The translations under genes and the position numbers were made by a program. The notes beneath the pieces are model-generated. The model ran no database searches and was not told where the DNA came from. It was given only the letters and a program-made list of their open reading frames with translations. From Gracilaria domingensis (taxonomy: Eukaryota; Rhodophyta; Florideophyceae; Gracilariales; Gracilariaceae), in assembly GCA_022539475.1 (NCBI GenBank), contig VCMS01000002.1, positions 398,672 to 462,671 of the forward strand: a stretch of DNA of 64,000 nucleotides. The letters run 5' to 3'. The first letter of the stretch is position 1, and each line of letters opens with the position of its first letter. Shown here piece by piece: positions 50,598 through 61,547 of the stretch.

Positions 50598-52409
50598 TCA
50601 CCGTTTTAGATGTAGCTCTCTCTCGTAAAAGAAGGCCAAAAACTTTGACGGCCACTGCCAAATCATGTCTATCACTGTTTTGTCTTTTCTTTCGCCTACT
50701 GGGGGAAGTTCTTCTCTACGGGATTTGCTTTTGTGCGGGCGCCGGAACAGTACGTGTTGTACGTCTTTGTGCACATGAACACCACACTCGCACCGAACAG
50801 TCTTCTTGTTCACGTATGAGGATACAGCATGCAGCTGTGAGACATGTCCCATAGAGAACTGCGCGAGCACAACTTCCGCCTTTCTTGCTTCGCGAAAGTC
50901 GCCTATGCCGTCCAAGCACTGTTGAGCGACGGATTTGCTTTTTGCCCTGCATCGTAACATCGCTCGCACATCGGAACAGTCTACATAAACTTACACGTGC
51001 AATAAAAGAGGAATTGACAGACAGCTCTTCGCCAAGCTATCTACTCATTCGTTTTGCTAAACGCTACAGTGACTTGGCATCTATGCGATGTAGATTGTGC
51101 AGCACGCAACAAATTCAATTCAAATGCTAGTTGTTGCAGCGTACTGCATTGCTTTCGACGATTTCGTTGCAACGCAGAAAGCAAAGCAAATGAATCCAAG
51201 AAGAAGCGAACGACACCCTTGACCCGGTTACCCGGTATCCGAACAGCTGCCAGCATCGCTCGCAGCTCCGCTGTATAAGAGCATACACTAATACCGGCCG
51301 CAACAACACTTTGCTCTGTTTTTGGATTGTTAGCCCAGTGTATTTCAAAATCACCTGCTCCGACTGTGCTTGTGTGTAGGAAGCACATTTTCTTCTTGAG
51401 TCCGTTCGCATTAATAATCGTGTTCGCCTTCTGGTTTAGATCATAAGCATACCTCGTGTCGGCGTCATAATGAAACCAGCACATGGGTATTTGTCCTCGA
51501 ACTTCTTTGACTTCAAAAGCAGGCCCGTAGAGATGACTGAATAACTAGTCCGAAAAAAGTGGTCGACCAACTAACTAACGATACTTTGTATCTAGTTAGT
51601 CACTCATATGAAACGTGTCCACCGTGCACTCTGTACATCGTGTAATGCGTGTTTCAGCTTGTATGGCTTTTAGCGAAGAAGACACAAGTGTTTGAGTTTT
51701 GAATGTTTCTGTTCCAACAAACGTGTCCATACATCTTCGAAGCGATCGAAGTGAACACTATGGCCTCAATGTCAGTAACGCATCTCAAACTGTTGAGGTT
51801 AATGCAGCTTTGGTGATTAAGAAGCAAGATTAGCAGCAAAACAAGAGGCGAAAACCTGAAAAAGGTAAGGAGTCTAGCACAAATGTCTCAATATAGAGCA
51901 CGCCTGCAGCTAATAGCAGCTGCCATCTTACCAAGCAGCAAGGGTGCAAAAAAACCTCCAGGACGCGTTAGATGATTAACAATCTGACTAACTACGCGAA
52001 AATGGTGGTGACTAGTAACTTACTACATAGCCAATGTAGTTAGTCATGTGTACGGCCCTGCTTTGAAGTAAAGAACACAGGGCTCGTCCCCAAACGCTTC
52101 TCTATCGTAATGAACGGTTCCAGAGAACCACCCGTGATGCCAATCCATAGCGGCTCTTTGGTTCTAGTCCTGTTTGTCACCGCTGTACTGTCTTACGGAT
52201 CCAACACACCATACATCGCAATCGCTCGCCAGTGATCTCTTGAGCAACTCTGAGACTGCATGACGATGGACTTCTGGAGAGTCGTCTTTGGAGCAGTTGG
52301 CTTCGTCAAACTGTACAGTAGTTAGTTGCACGATTTCGACTTCTTGTGGCAGTGACTCTCGTTGCCCAAGCTGAAAGATTCCTTTTGTGCAAAGGTACGT
52401 TTCAGCCAA
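50598..52409 (-). pseudogene. RNase H end of a non-LTR retroelement, interrupted
   Basis: Pieces in minus orientation: 52409-52164 ends with SDCDVWCVGSVRQYSG, an RNase H-like strand in which the expected catalytic DGS reads VGS. After the MITE, 51484-51041 reads GAGDFEIHWANN, then CSYTAELRAMLAAV (catalytic Glu) and RFFLDSFALLSALQRN (catalytic Asp). Then 50969-50598 has the post-RNase H zinc motif FSMGHVSQLH...CECGVHVHKDVQHVLFRRP typical of many LINE-like polyproteins. Stops separate the pieces. The reverse transcriptase part is not visible upstream. A dead 5'-truncated copy. Confidence 0.65.
51511..52068. mobile_element. hAT-like MITE inside the retroelement relic
   Basis: The ends are inverted: left CTTCAAAAGCAGGCCCGTAG and right, reverse-complemented, CTTCAAAGCAGGGCCGTACA. 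TAGTTAGTCA-type subterminal repeats are shared with the hAT at 13243. It is about 560 bp and encodes nothing recognisable. It separates two halves of the RNase H relic. No clear target duplication was found. Confidence 0.7.
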
Positions 52410-53126
52410 TTGCTTAAGAGTTGGTCGCGTTTTTCTTCTGCGAGGTTCTAGAAGTTTTTGTAGCTCTCGATGGAGGGGTATCCCAGTCTCCTGTCGCTTT
52501 ATGCGTTCGTATAGTGCCGCTGCTTTTGATTGGAGATAGTTTCCATTGAGGGCAGCTGCACCAGGTCTCGCAGCTCCGCAATTAGAGAGGACGTGCTTTC
52601 GATTGGAGTTTGCTGCACACTTGAAGTACTAGGTGAAACAGTTGTTTCGCAAACTCCTCTCAAAAAATAAAACCCATCGTTTCAAAGCTGTACTTTCATC
52701 GCTTGTTCTTCGACAGCAACTGAACAATCTTGTAAAGCTTCTCATGCTACTTCTTCTCCGCACCAAACTAATGGATCAAGTTCTTCGATCTGCTCAATTG
52801 TCACTAATCATGATCACCTCAACATTTTGCGACAGTTTGTAAGAAAAAGCATGTACAAAAGTAACGCAAACTCACACAAAAAGTCTTGTCTTTGCGTTTT
52901 GTCGCATTATCCGGCACGCGCTACCCGCGTGTGTCTTACGCGATGTTGACCTCGAGCTGCTTTTGCAGCTTGGAGAGGATTACGGCTAATTCGAGAGCAA
53001 CAGTAAAGTAGACGGTGTTCAGGACGTCAGAAACTCGTAGATCTTCCGAAGAGCCGAGAACTTCATTCTTTGATCGTTTGATTGCTCGACGCCGAAAAAA
53101 CAGAACGCACTACCGCTCTGCTGCAC
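52410..53126. other. Gap, nothing identified
   Basis: Short overlapping frames only. It may contain the upstream part of the open frame at 53127 or older retroelement sequence. Confidence 0.5.
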
Positions 53127-54228
53127 ATGATTCACTGGCGCTCTACAAGGCAAGTAACGTTAAATACGGGCCTACATCTTTTGTCTTCTGAAACATTCAA
53201 TTCTCATTATATACTACAATTTGATGGTAATAAGAACAAATTGCAACAAAGCCGTGATATATTCCAGTGCGTTGATGCCGTCCGTATTACAGCCGAAAAG
53301 CAACCCAAAGAACGATATAAAACTATTTTCCTCATCTTTGGACTGGTAGTACAACACGGTCAACCACCGGTTCCGAAGAGCATTATAAAAGAAGGTCAAA
53401 CGAAAGAAAGGATTCACCTTCGACAAGAGAAGCAAATTCAAGCAGTGCAAAAATTGGGGACCTGGTTGCAGTCGATTTCTTCGATCTCTATCGTTGAGCG
53501 CCCTATATTTTCGTTCAACAAGGTATCCAACTGCCGTCGCAAGACCAATGACGAGTTGGTTGCTCTTGTCGCTCGTCTTTGTGGGTGTGCTTCTCAACAC
53601 TTCTTCATCCCTAGATTTGAGTCTTCTAATCACATAGAGAAGTTTCTTGCTATAACCTTAATCAATAACTCTAAACGTCCAGGGAACAGGTTGCATAATG
53701 CTGTTTTACAGCTTCTTTCTCAGTCTCAATCTCGCGCTGAGCAGGGAAAAGTGTCTGTTGATCTTGGTATCCTTCCATATGCAGTGATGGAGAAAATCAG
53801 AGAGATTTCTGACTTTTTCGTTGGCACCATGGACCCTCTGCAGATTCCGGAAACAATGGACGAAATGCAGTTAAAATTCGAAGAGTATCGCAGAAAGTTG
53901 AAGGACGTATTCGACGCATTCGCTACAAATTCCTCTCCTTTCTGAGCGAAGAAGGGACAGCAAGCCGGGGAATATTTTTAAGGCAATTGCAAAACAGGCA
54001 GCTCCTCGTGTCGTGCTACATCGCGATGATGCAGTTTCCGTTCTCTACTTGCTCTCCTTTGCAACCAGGCAGAACTTGAATGAGATCTCTCGCCACGATA
54101 TTGCAGTTCTCGTTGAGCAACGCGTACATAAGGCTCTTATTTCTTTTGGTGTTCAGACTTCTGAACCGCGGCAACGGGACTCCTCCCATGCTGGTGGCAA
54201 TAAGGAGAAGAAAAAGAAGAAGAGATGA
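53127..54228 (+). CDS. Hypothetical protein, probably frameshifted
   Basis: ATG 53127 begins a 272-residue frame ending at 53945. It contains MHWRSTRQ-like start residues, EQGKVSVDLGILPYAVMEKI and EEYRRKLKDVFDAF helices. Another frame, open to a stop at 54226, then encodes DAVSVLYLLSFATRQNLNE, SRHDIAVLVEQRVHKALISF and a Lys tail (KEKKKKKR), apparently the continuation. No domain recognised. Composition is moderate and unlike the GC-rich host genes, so a transposon-encoded or recently decayed protein is possible. An intron between the two frames is an alternative to a frameshift. Confidence 0.4.
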
Positions 54229-54799
54229 TCCTCGCAGGCAGACAACCGATGCGGGGGCAACTCTGATCTAACCAGCAAAAGGCATGTCCATTAGAGTAAA
54301 GATGAAGCTTGCACGCCTCCGCCTTTATTTTCTTTGAGAAAGCGGAGCACTTCGGGTTCTGTGGAAGTATAAAATAGGTTTCCTTTCCGGGTAGGATCAA
54401 TGAACTTCTGGCAGCACCTGTATGCGAATATATGCAACGTAATCCTAAATGTACAATTCAATCCAGAACATAATTATCGTTAGAATATAAAGCCAGAACG
54501 TTGACAGTGAGTTAGAACATGAATGGAACTATTCTTCTAAATGTAGAAGTTTTTCTTTTTAATAGATTTTCAATAGATAAAGAACGTGAGTTGGAAGGAA
54601 ACTCCCCAAAGTTTCAAATTGATTTAAATTCGATCACTTAATTCTTGTGCATCCGCACTTTTCTCTGCTCGTTGCCCAAATGTTGTCGCTAGAACGGCTG
54701 AGGCCTAGATATTTTCCAGTTTCCGGGTTCGGAGCTTAGCCAGTACCGGATCTCTTGTTCTCCTGTGCTTAAGCTGGACTGCTTGAAAATTGTAACATA
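54229..54799. other. Gap, nothing identified
   Basis: AT-rich sequence between the open frame above and the LTR. No gene or RNA was seen. Confidence 0.5.
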
Positions 54800-55656
54800 T
54801 GTTGTGGTGCAATCCCACAAGTGGGCAAACAATAGCCGCGTCGCGCAAAGCGCACCGACAGAGTGCTCAAAGTTTGCTCTCTATAACGGTGGATGCAGCA
54901 GTAGAACCCTCAGACAAGACCAGCGCGATGCTGGATGTAAGTTTGGGTGGCCCAATCTGAGCGTGCAGTCAAAGGTGAAGGGGGAAAATTGGCGTTGGTA
55001 TCCGGTTGTTCTGGCGAACCACAGCGAGTAGAGGTATACAGCCTAACGATAAAGAGCAACAGCGGACCAGCAAACGAGCCGCAGTGCGGAGCATTGACAT
55101 GTGATAAATAGGAATAAGTCCCGAGACTAGTGGGCAAAACCCTTTATAACAAAACAGAGGAACGAGAGCCGTATGACGGAAATAATAACAAATAAACAAC
55201 AAAAGATGCCGTAACGATGGTCTAGAACTCCTTAATAGTAGAGCTTGGATGACTATCCCGGCAGTGCGGCTGTTCGCACGATAAGGGACTAAGAACGTTC
55301 ACAAGCGACAAGAAAGTCAGAACCAGAAGCCTTCTTGAGTTTTACTTCCCGTCAGGTGGCGGCAAGTGCCACCACCTATATAAGGCACTTGAAAATATCA
55401 ACTAGAAATATCTAACTATCCGGCGCTGCCGGCCAACATCCTACAGGTGTAAAACCGTGGCAGGCTTGCCACGGCGCACCCGGCATCGGGCCAACTCAGC
55501 TCACGTGTGCAGAAAAACTACCCTTCCTAGGCATACCCCAAAATGGGGCCACTAATACAGTAACCTATCATAGCATGAGGAGTCGAAGCCGGTAATGGAT
55601 CAACAAACTATGAAAAACACCTCGGTGCATCCCCACAAAGGGCGTTTTGATCTACA
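54800..55656 (-). repeat. 3' LTR of the chromovirus
   Basis: Read on the minus strand it begins TGTAGATCAAAAC directly after the purine tract and ends CCACAACA at 54800 (TG...CA borders). The left edge resembles the possible LTR at the start of the window. The middle is AT-rich with a TTTATAAC-like motif that could be the promoter. The second LTR is missing, so the borders rest on the purine tract and TG/CA ends only. Confidence 0.6.
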
Positions 55657-55669
55657 TCTTCCCCTTCTC
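55657..55669 (-). other. Polypurine tract
   Basis: GAGAAGGGGAAGA on the minus strand, immediately upstream of the LTR TG. It is the site where plus-strand DNA synthesis would start. Confidence 0.7.
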
Positions 55670-57190
55670 AGGTTGAGACACTGAATTCGGCAGCTCGATA
55701 CGTCCGAATCGCCTGCAGGTTACCCAGGTCGTGCGCTGAAATCCCTAATTTTGGGTTCCCTTTCCGCAACCGAGCGGCTGTGTCTCCCGATACGCACGTC
55801 CCAGCCAGTCCTACATCGTCCCCAGTGAGGCTCCAGTCCACGACAGTGGTCCTTCTCTAGGAAAAATTCCCGACTGTTATCGGCTACAGTAGGTCCTTCA
55901 CCAATATCGGCAGTTCCGAATTTTTGGTTTGCCGTCAAGCACGGAGCAAACCGGCTCCTCCGGTAATTTTTCTGATTCGTACGAGACGATTGAGCCAAAG
56001 AAAGCTGGATTTGAAGACCGGAAAGTGCCTCAAACGAGGTCGTTTCGGTTTGGCCTCACTGTAAACAACCGAAATTCGGCGAACTGAACACCTCCGCTCG
56101 GCGGCTTGAATGACAACGGAAGTCAACGTTCTTTGACATTACTTGTAGCTCCACCGAAGCTCTATTCGGTCGCCAGTTCCCGGAGTAATCGGCAGCCGCA
56201 TTGCGGAGATAGCGCACTCCCAAGTTGTGCTAAAAATAGCTCAACCGAGGGGTGTTTCGCGAACGCCAAAACTCAGTAACCGTTGTAGACGGCAGTAGGC
56301 CGTCTCGGTCAAGTTTAAGTTTCTCTAATTAGAGTCGATTCACACCGAGAGATCGGAATTTGCCCTTGATTAAGTGGGTCAAACGTGATCGTTCCAGTTC
56401 GGACATCCCAAAAGGGCAAGTTGATTGACCAGCCGAGATGACTTCGGAACTTCGCGTCCAACCATCTCACAAGGAAGGAGACCTCATAGAGAGCTTAATA
56501 CCCATCCACAGAGGTGGCCTAGCGACGTTGAGATACTCGGGAATGCCGTGTGACGGAGACAGCACAAGTCCGATCCAGTGTACCGGCAGTACTGTAGTGC
56601 TCAAACCTTCGTCAAAAATGAAGGCATACCGTCAATAAACGGACTCGGGACATGCCGTAAAACGGTGAAACAGATACCAGACACCCATGAGCGTGCATAC
56701 ATTCCAAGAAAACTAAGCTATGAAACCGTGAACACCCAGAACGGCCAAGCGCAATTTCCCAGTAATGGCGAATTTAAATCCGTCTCTGCGGCAAAGAAAC
56801 CGACTAGATTCGGCAATGTGCGACATGTAGTGGCACCTAAGGGTGGTGTAGACCGTAATTCATGCCCCGTATAGTAGATGTAATTCATCAAGCCGTTGCC
56901 GGCATGGCTCAAATTTTTGTTCTTGTTCTCCGCCTTCTCAAGGGGCAATGCCTCGTTCGAGGCTGTAGCGAATGGCCCACAAGAGAGGGGTAACTTTCCG
57001 CCGAAGCGGCTGTAGCGATAAAACTTCTTAGTCTTCCTTCCCGTGTCCTGGCTTCTTCTCCTTCTTCTTAGGCTTCTTTCTTCTTCATCTTCTTCTTCCA
57101 CTGTAAGTGGCTTCCGCGTTTCGCGGCTTGTCTGTTCAGACAGAGACTGTCCGCATAGAGCGGCATGTTGCTGCTTTTCAGTAGCGTCCG
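55670..57190. other. Non-coding 3' tail of the chromovirus
   Basis: Between the chromodomain and the purine tract, without a convincing frame. Many short CCG...CGG palindromes occur (for example near 56280, 56548, 57000). The regular series at 57114-57295 is listed separately. Confidence 0.5.
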
Positions 57191-57295
57191 CCTAGGGCGG
57201 CTTGTTAGTATCAACTTCGTTGCATCCGCGTGACGCGGCACGTTTTGCATGATGCAATTCCATCCGCTTGAAGCGGCATATTCCGTCCGAGACGG
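57114..57295. repeat. Six CCG-N7-CGG palindromes, ~37-bp period
   Basis: 13-mers at 57114, 57151, 57188, 57226, 57264 and 57283, steps 37, 37, 38, 38 and 19. Each is CCG-N7-CGG, and the inner bases differ but mostly pair: CCGCG/CGCGG, CCGC/GCGG, CCGCC/GGCGG, CCGCG/CGCGG, CCGCTT/AAGCGG and CCGTC/GACGG. Each is usually followed by C(A/T)TGTT-like sequence. The left half overlaps the tail and the right half lies just after the chromodomain frame. Confidence 0.8.
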
Positions 57296-57327
57296 CATAC
57301 CTCACAAGATGTGGGTGGTCAACCCAC

Positions 57328-60300
57328 TTAGGCTCTGTCCAGCGTAGCCGGTATCGGTGTCCGTGTGCGACGGTGGTACTGTAGGACCTTAGAGCGAGGA
57401 AGATGCTCGATAGGCTCATGTGTATCCTTCGAAGAAGGACAGCCGTACCAACGGACTCGATACAATAGCTCTCCATCAGAGGCACAGCCGTGACTAATCA
57501 GACGGTCCATAACGTACTCCCTGTCGAGGACACGCAGCTCAGTGTGCCGTTCATGTGCTCTCTTCTGGGGTGTCGTTGATTGCTTTCCCGTCGTGGGCGT
57601 CGCTGCCAAACGGCTTCCGTCCTGACGGCAGTGCACTCTGCACGCCAGGTGTTCCTGGTGAGGATTGTGTGTTCCTGACATTCAGGCTTCCAGATTTCTG
57701 GTTTTCCTCCCCGTGTTGTCGGGCTGTGACCTTACTTTGGTCTTCTCGAACAGCGAGCTTCCGGCGTTCCGGCGGGATCTCCCGTCGTGAGGGTGAACGC
57801 TCCGCCTTGCGGTGCGCCAGCGAGTGGTGCTGTTGTGCGCGCCGTGGCGGCGTTTCGGCGCTCACTGCTGGTGATGGGGCCTGCGCCGTTGCACGGCTTT
57901 GCGATGCCGATTCGAATTTGGAATTTCCGTTTTCGGTGGCCGCAAGCCTTACAGCAGGCACGTGCTCGGCTCGTGTGCTGTTGTCTTCCACTGGAGGCGG
58001 ATCGCCGGCGAAGCCAGACACCTGGCGCAATGTGCTCGCTTGTGCAGCGTTGTGCTGCTTTCCACTTACTGTGGCGTATCGGCTCGCCATATCGGCGGTT
58101 TCCTCCGTGTTTTCAACGGCTTCATCACTCGATGCTTCACTGAGATCTCCCAAAGTCGGGTCTGCCGTAACAGCACGGTCTCTCTTGACTAACTTTTCTT
58201 CCGGGCTTCCGGCTTTCCTTGATGCATTTGCGTTCCCGCTCGCGGGCTCCGACTGCGGCACGGGTGTATTCTCCGCATTCGACGCGGCTGCTGCGGTGTT
58301 TACCACACTCTTTTCCGGCGTACCGGTCTCACGCTGCATATCTGGGGCAGGCTCCTGTCCTTCGGTCTGTGACGGCAGTACAGTACCATCCGCGGGCAAG
58401 GCGGCGACTTCTGCAGCAGCTACACTCTGGTACTCTTCCGGGTTTCCGGCTTTGTGCTCCACCGAAGTGGTGCGTTCCTCCTCAGGCTTCCATGATAACA
58501 GCGCGTTTTTCGCGTCTTTCCGATTGTTCGGCTGTGCGTTGGGCGTCCTTGCACGTTCACCACGACTCGCGTGCGACATTGAGGCCGGCAACGGCAATTC
58601 CGTCGACGACGGCGACAATGACAGCGAGCGATTTGCCTCCTCCTCCCCCTCCTCAGTTGGAGCGTCGGGGGCGGTGGTAAGTATCCGCGGAGGGGCCAGT
58701 ATCCGCGTGCGTACGTGAGCGGCAGCAGGGACTGACTGGTTAGATTCCGCCTTAGCCGGCAAATCAGCAAGTCCGCGGTTGGGATGCGGCAGTACGGAGA
58801 ATGAAGTGCGCGCTTCCGCTTCAGCGGCTGGTTCTGCAGTAGGCGTAGCGATGTCCGGCGTTTCCGGTTGCGTTTCCTGAGAAGCAGGCGTTGGTGCAGG
58901 CGTTACGCGATCCCGCTAAAAACGCTCGTGCTCTCCCTTGATGTCAAGGACAACCGTAGTGTCGGTAACTGAAATGACCCAGTAGGGACCATCCGCGATA
59001 GGAGAAAGCTTGTGGCGCTTCTCCTTCTCGGGATTGTAGTATTCCTTCCGTATGAAGGCATAGCTACCTTCCCTAATCTGAGGGGCATTTTTGCGCACTC
59101 TTGCGTCGAAATTCCGGTTGTAGGCGGCTTGTGCCTTAGCGATTTTGTGCCTAGCCGTAGGAATTATCTTCGTGAGCCATCCCTTCCACGCGTCCCTATG
59201 GAGGCAGGGCGAGGGGAATTTGTCCAGTACTGGCTGTGGCTCGATGACCACCGACGGTGGAACGCGTGATAGCCCAAGCTGGAACGGCGAGATCTGAGTA
59301 GTGCGATGGACCTGCGTATTGGAGGCATATGTCACCGCATCGGTGTATTGATCCCATTCCGACGGGTGCTCGGCAACGAATGTCCGTAATGCGCTGAGCA
59401 TTGTGCGGTTAAAACGTTCAACCTGCCCATTACTCTGGGGATGATATGTTGTTGTGAACCAGTTTTAGATCCGCAGGATGCGGCAGACGTCTTGAAAGAA
59501 CTTAGCCGCGAACTGCGGTCCATTATCCGATAACAAATCAATCGCCGGTCCGTAGACAAAAACCTAGTGTGTAACGAAAGCTTGGGCGACCGCACTGGCA
59601 GTAACCTTTTTCAAAGGCACAGTCCGTACCAGCTTAGAAAAGCGGTCGGTGATCACCAGTAGAAACCGGTTTCCCTGACGGGTGCGAATAAACTCACCGA
59701 GCAAGTCAATAGCCACGTACTCCAGTGGAGCCCTAGCAGGGAAGAGTACCAATTTCTTGGAATACTTCCGCAGTTTGACGGTTCTTGGCGCAATCAGAAT
59801 ATCCACGGACAGTGGCGTACGCGTCGAAAGCCATCGCTGGCCAGTAGAAGTCCTTTCTCAAGGTGTAGTACAACTTCCTACCACCAGGATGGGCTGAGAG
59901 TTTTGCATAGTGCGACAGATGCAGTACTCGTGACTGAAGGAGTGAGGAACCACAATCTGTGGCCTGCGCCCGACTGTTCGGATGAGGAACCCTTGGTCGT
60001 TCTCGACGAAAGGCAGTCGTGCTCCGCCGTTCAGACGGCTACGAATCTCCGTACAAAAACGGTCCGTATGCTGCTCCCGAATGAGTTCTTCCGGCTTGAT
60101 CGGTACGAAAGAACCCGATTCTGGGCGTGTGTCTGACACTGCTAAGACAGCATCGTAAATGTCCCATCCTTCCGAATCTTCATGGGCATCGCTCGAGCCG
60201 TCATCCGCGAGGAAGCACGGTATTTTCAAGTCATCGACTGGCGCAGCTTCATCCTCTGTTTCCAAGCGGGACAGGGCATCAGCCTGAGTGTTCAGGAGTT

Positions 60301-60832
60301 CTTTCTTGTAGCAGATTTCAAAGTCAAAATCCGACAAGCGAAGTCTCTAGCGCATCAAGCGGCCAGATGGCTCTGCCATAGAGAGTAGCCAGCGTAAGGC
60401 CAAATGATCGGTATGAACAATGAAGCGAGTTCCCATGAGATAGGGCCGCAGTGTCTGTAGTGCCCAGACAACTGCCAAGCACTCCTTCTCGGATACCGAG
60501 TAATTCCTCTCGTGAACGTTGAGACTCCTTGACCAATACCCAATTGGCAATCGCTCGCCATCCTCTGTGGTCTGGAAAAAAGCGCAGCCAACTTGGTAGT
60601 CGCTCGCATCCGTATCTATTTCATACGGCAAACCAGCCTTAGGTAGGGATAAAATAGGTGGCGATGTCACCGCGTCCACGAGCGACGAGAAAGCCGCGGC
60701 CTTGCGGTCGTCGAATTCTTCCAGGTTGACTCGCTGTCCTTTGCGCAGTAGGCTCTGGAATAGAGAAGCCGTGCACATTGAACAATTCCAGCAGGTCATA
60801 AAACATTGTCGTGCTAGCGACCATATCTCCAA
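57328..60832 (-). pseudogene. Chromovirus pol: RNase H, integrase, chromodomain
   Basis: Order on the minus strand: RNase H (EIDTDASDYQVGCAFFQ; ERNYSVSEKECLAVVWAL; VHTDHLALRWLL); the H2C2 segment (HLSHYAKLSAHPGGRKLYY) in a shifted frame near 59920; integrase core with VAIDLLGEF, SDNGPQFAAKFFQ and HPQSNGQVERFNRT carrying the D, D, E residues; GPY/F-like DGPYWVISVTD; about 440 residues rich in Ser/Glu/Pro/Ala; chromodomain (LDREYVMDRLISHG...LLYRVRWYG). Stops include TAG 60347 (for Trp after GRLMR), TAG 59564, TAA near 59466 and TAG 58916. Frameshifts occur near 59925, 59790 and 57600. The insert between GPY/F and chromodomain is unusually long. Confidence 0.85.
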
Positions 60833-61015
60833 ACATGGTGGAAGACAATTTGTTGAACCCGACTTATCTCGACTTGATATATTCGTAAAGAAATTTTTTA
60901 GAGTATGCTTGTGGTATCGTTTCTGCGCCGCAATTTCTCATTTGAAGATTGATCTTAGTTTTAGTTCACTTTTGTTGTGCTCTATTGTAATCTACAGCTT
61001 AGAGTAAAGAGAGTG

Positions 61016-61547
61016 CTAATAATTTTTGTAGTGCAATACAATGTTACTATTGGAATACGATCTGTTAATGCTCCAAATTCTGGCGCATATGTTCCATTGA
61101 AACTTCGCGTGTTTCTCATGTTTGTTTATGCTAGCCGCAAGTTTGCTCCAGACGGAGACTTTGGTGTTTGATCCTTTTCTACTGCTAGGACCTCGACGTT
61201 TTCTTTGCTGTTTCTGGTGCTTCTCTATTAATCTGGACGCTCTAAGCTCGACGATTTCAGCTCTTTTCACAGCATCAGTAGGCATGTTGAACACAAGTTT
61301 GTAAGATACAAGCGATTGACATCAACAGGAGTGGTGATGCTTTGATCTAGCGCATTCTCAACCATTACGTTTCGTCTAGGCTTACGTCATTTTGATCTAT
61401 AATGTCTTGCACGTATTAGAACGTCTCATGTGTTATACGTGTACGCGCTTTACGACTGCTGATTAACTAATCCTCGTTTCTATGTCAGTTAGTTAGTTAG
61501 TAGCTATCAATTTCTGAGGTAGTCATTGAGTCATCCCTTCTGGCCTG
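61016..61547 (-). pseudogene. Truncated hAT: BED finger and right end
   Basis: A 92-residue frame (61294-61016) carries KVSVWSKLAASINK and RSYSNSNIVLHYKNY, clearly homologous to the BED region of the hAT transposase at 15644. The right terminus at 61547 reads, reverse-complemented, CAGGCCAGAAGGGATGACTC, a hAT-type end about 250 bp upstream of the BED start, the same geometry as in the intact element. Everything downstream (catalytic core and left end) is missing and replaced by chromovirus sequence at 60848. Confidence 0.75.

Larger units (their letters stand above)
54800..60848 (-). mobile_element. 5'-truncated chromovirus (Ty3/gypsy) relic
   Basis: In minus orientation: RNase H (60832-60339), integrase zinc and catalytic core, GPY/F-like module, a long insert, a chromodomain, a polypurine tract at 55657-55669 and a 3' LTR at 54800-55656. 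The 5' LTR, gag, protease and most of reverse transcriptase are missing; the right border near 60850 abuts the hAT relic at 61016. Integrase-chromodomain order identifies the chromovirus branch of Ty3/gypsy. Several stops and shifts show it is dead. Confidence 0.85.

Noticed and set aside
57114-57295. Regular 37-bp spacing looks CRISPR-like
   Set aside because: The repeated 13-mers are not identical, the between-sequences include conserved tails, and the window is eukaryotic with no cas genes.
57555-58718. Long plus-strand frame opposite the chromovirus insert
   Set aside because: It has no domain and mirrors the periodic composition of the minus-strand insert, which is in frame with integrase.
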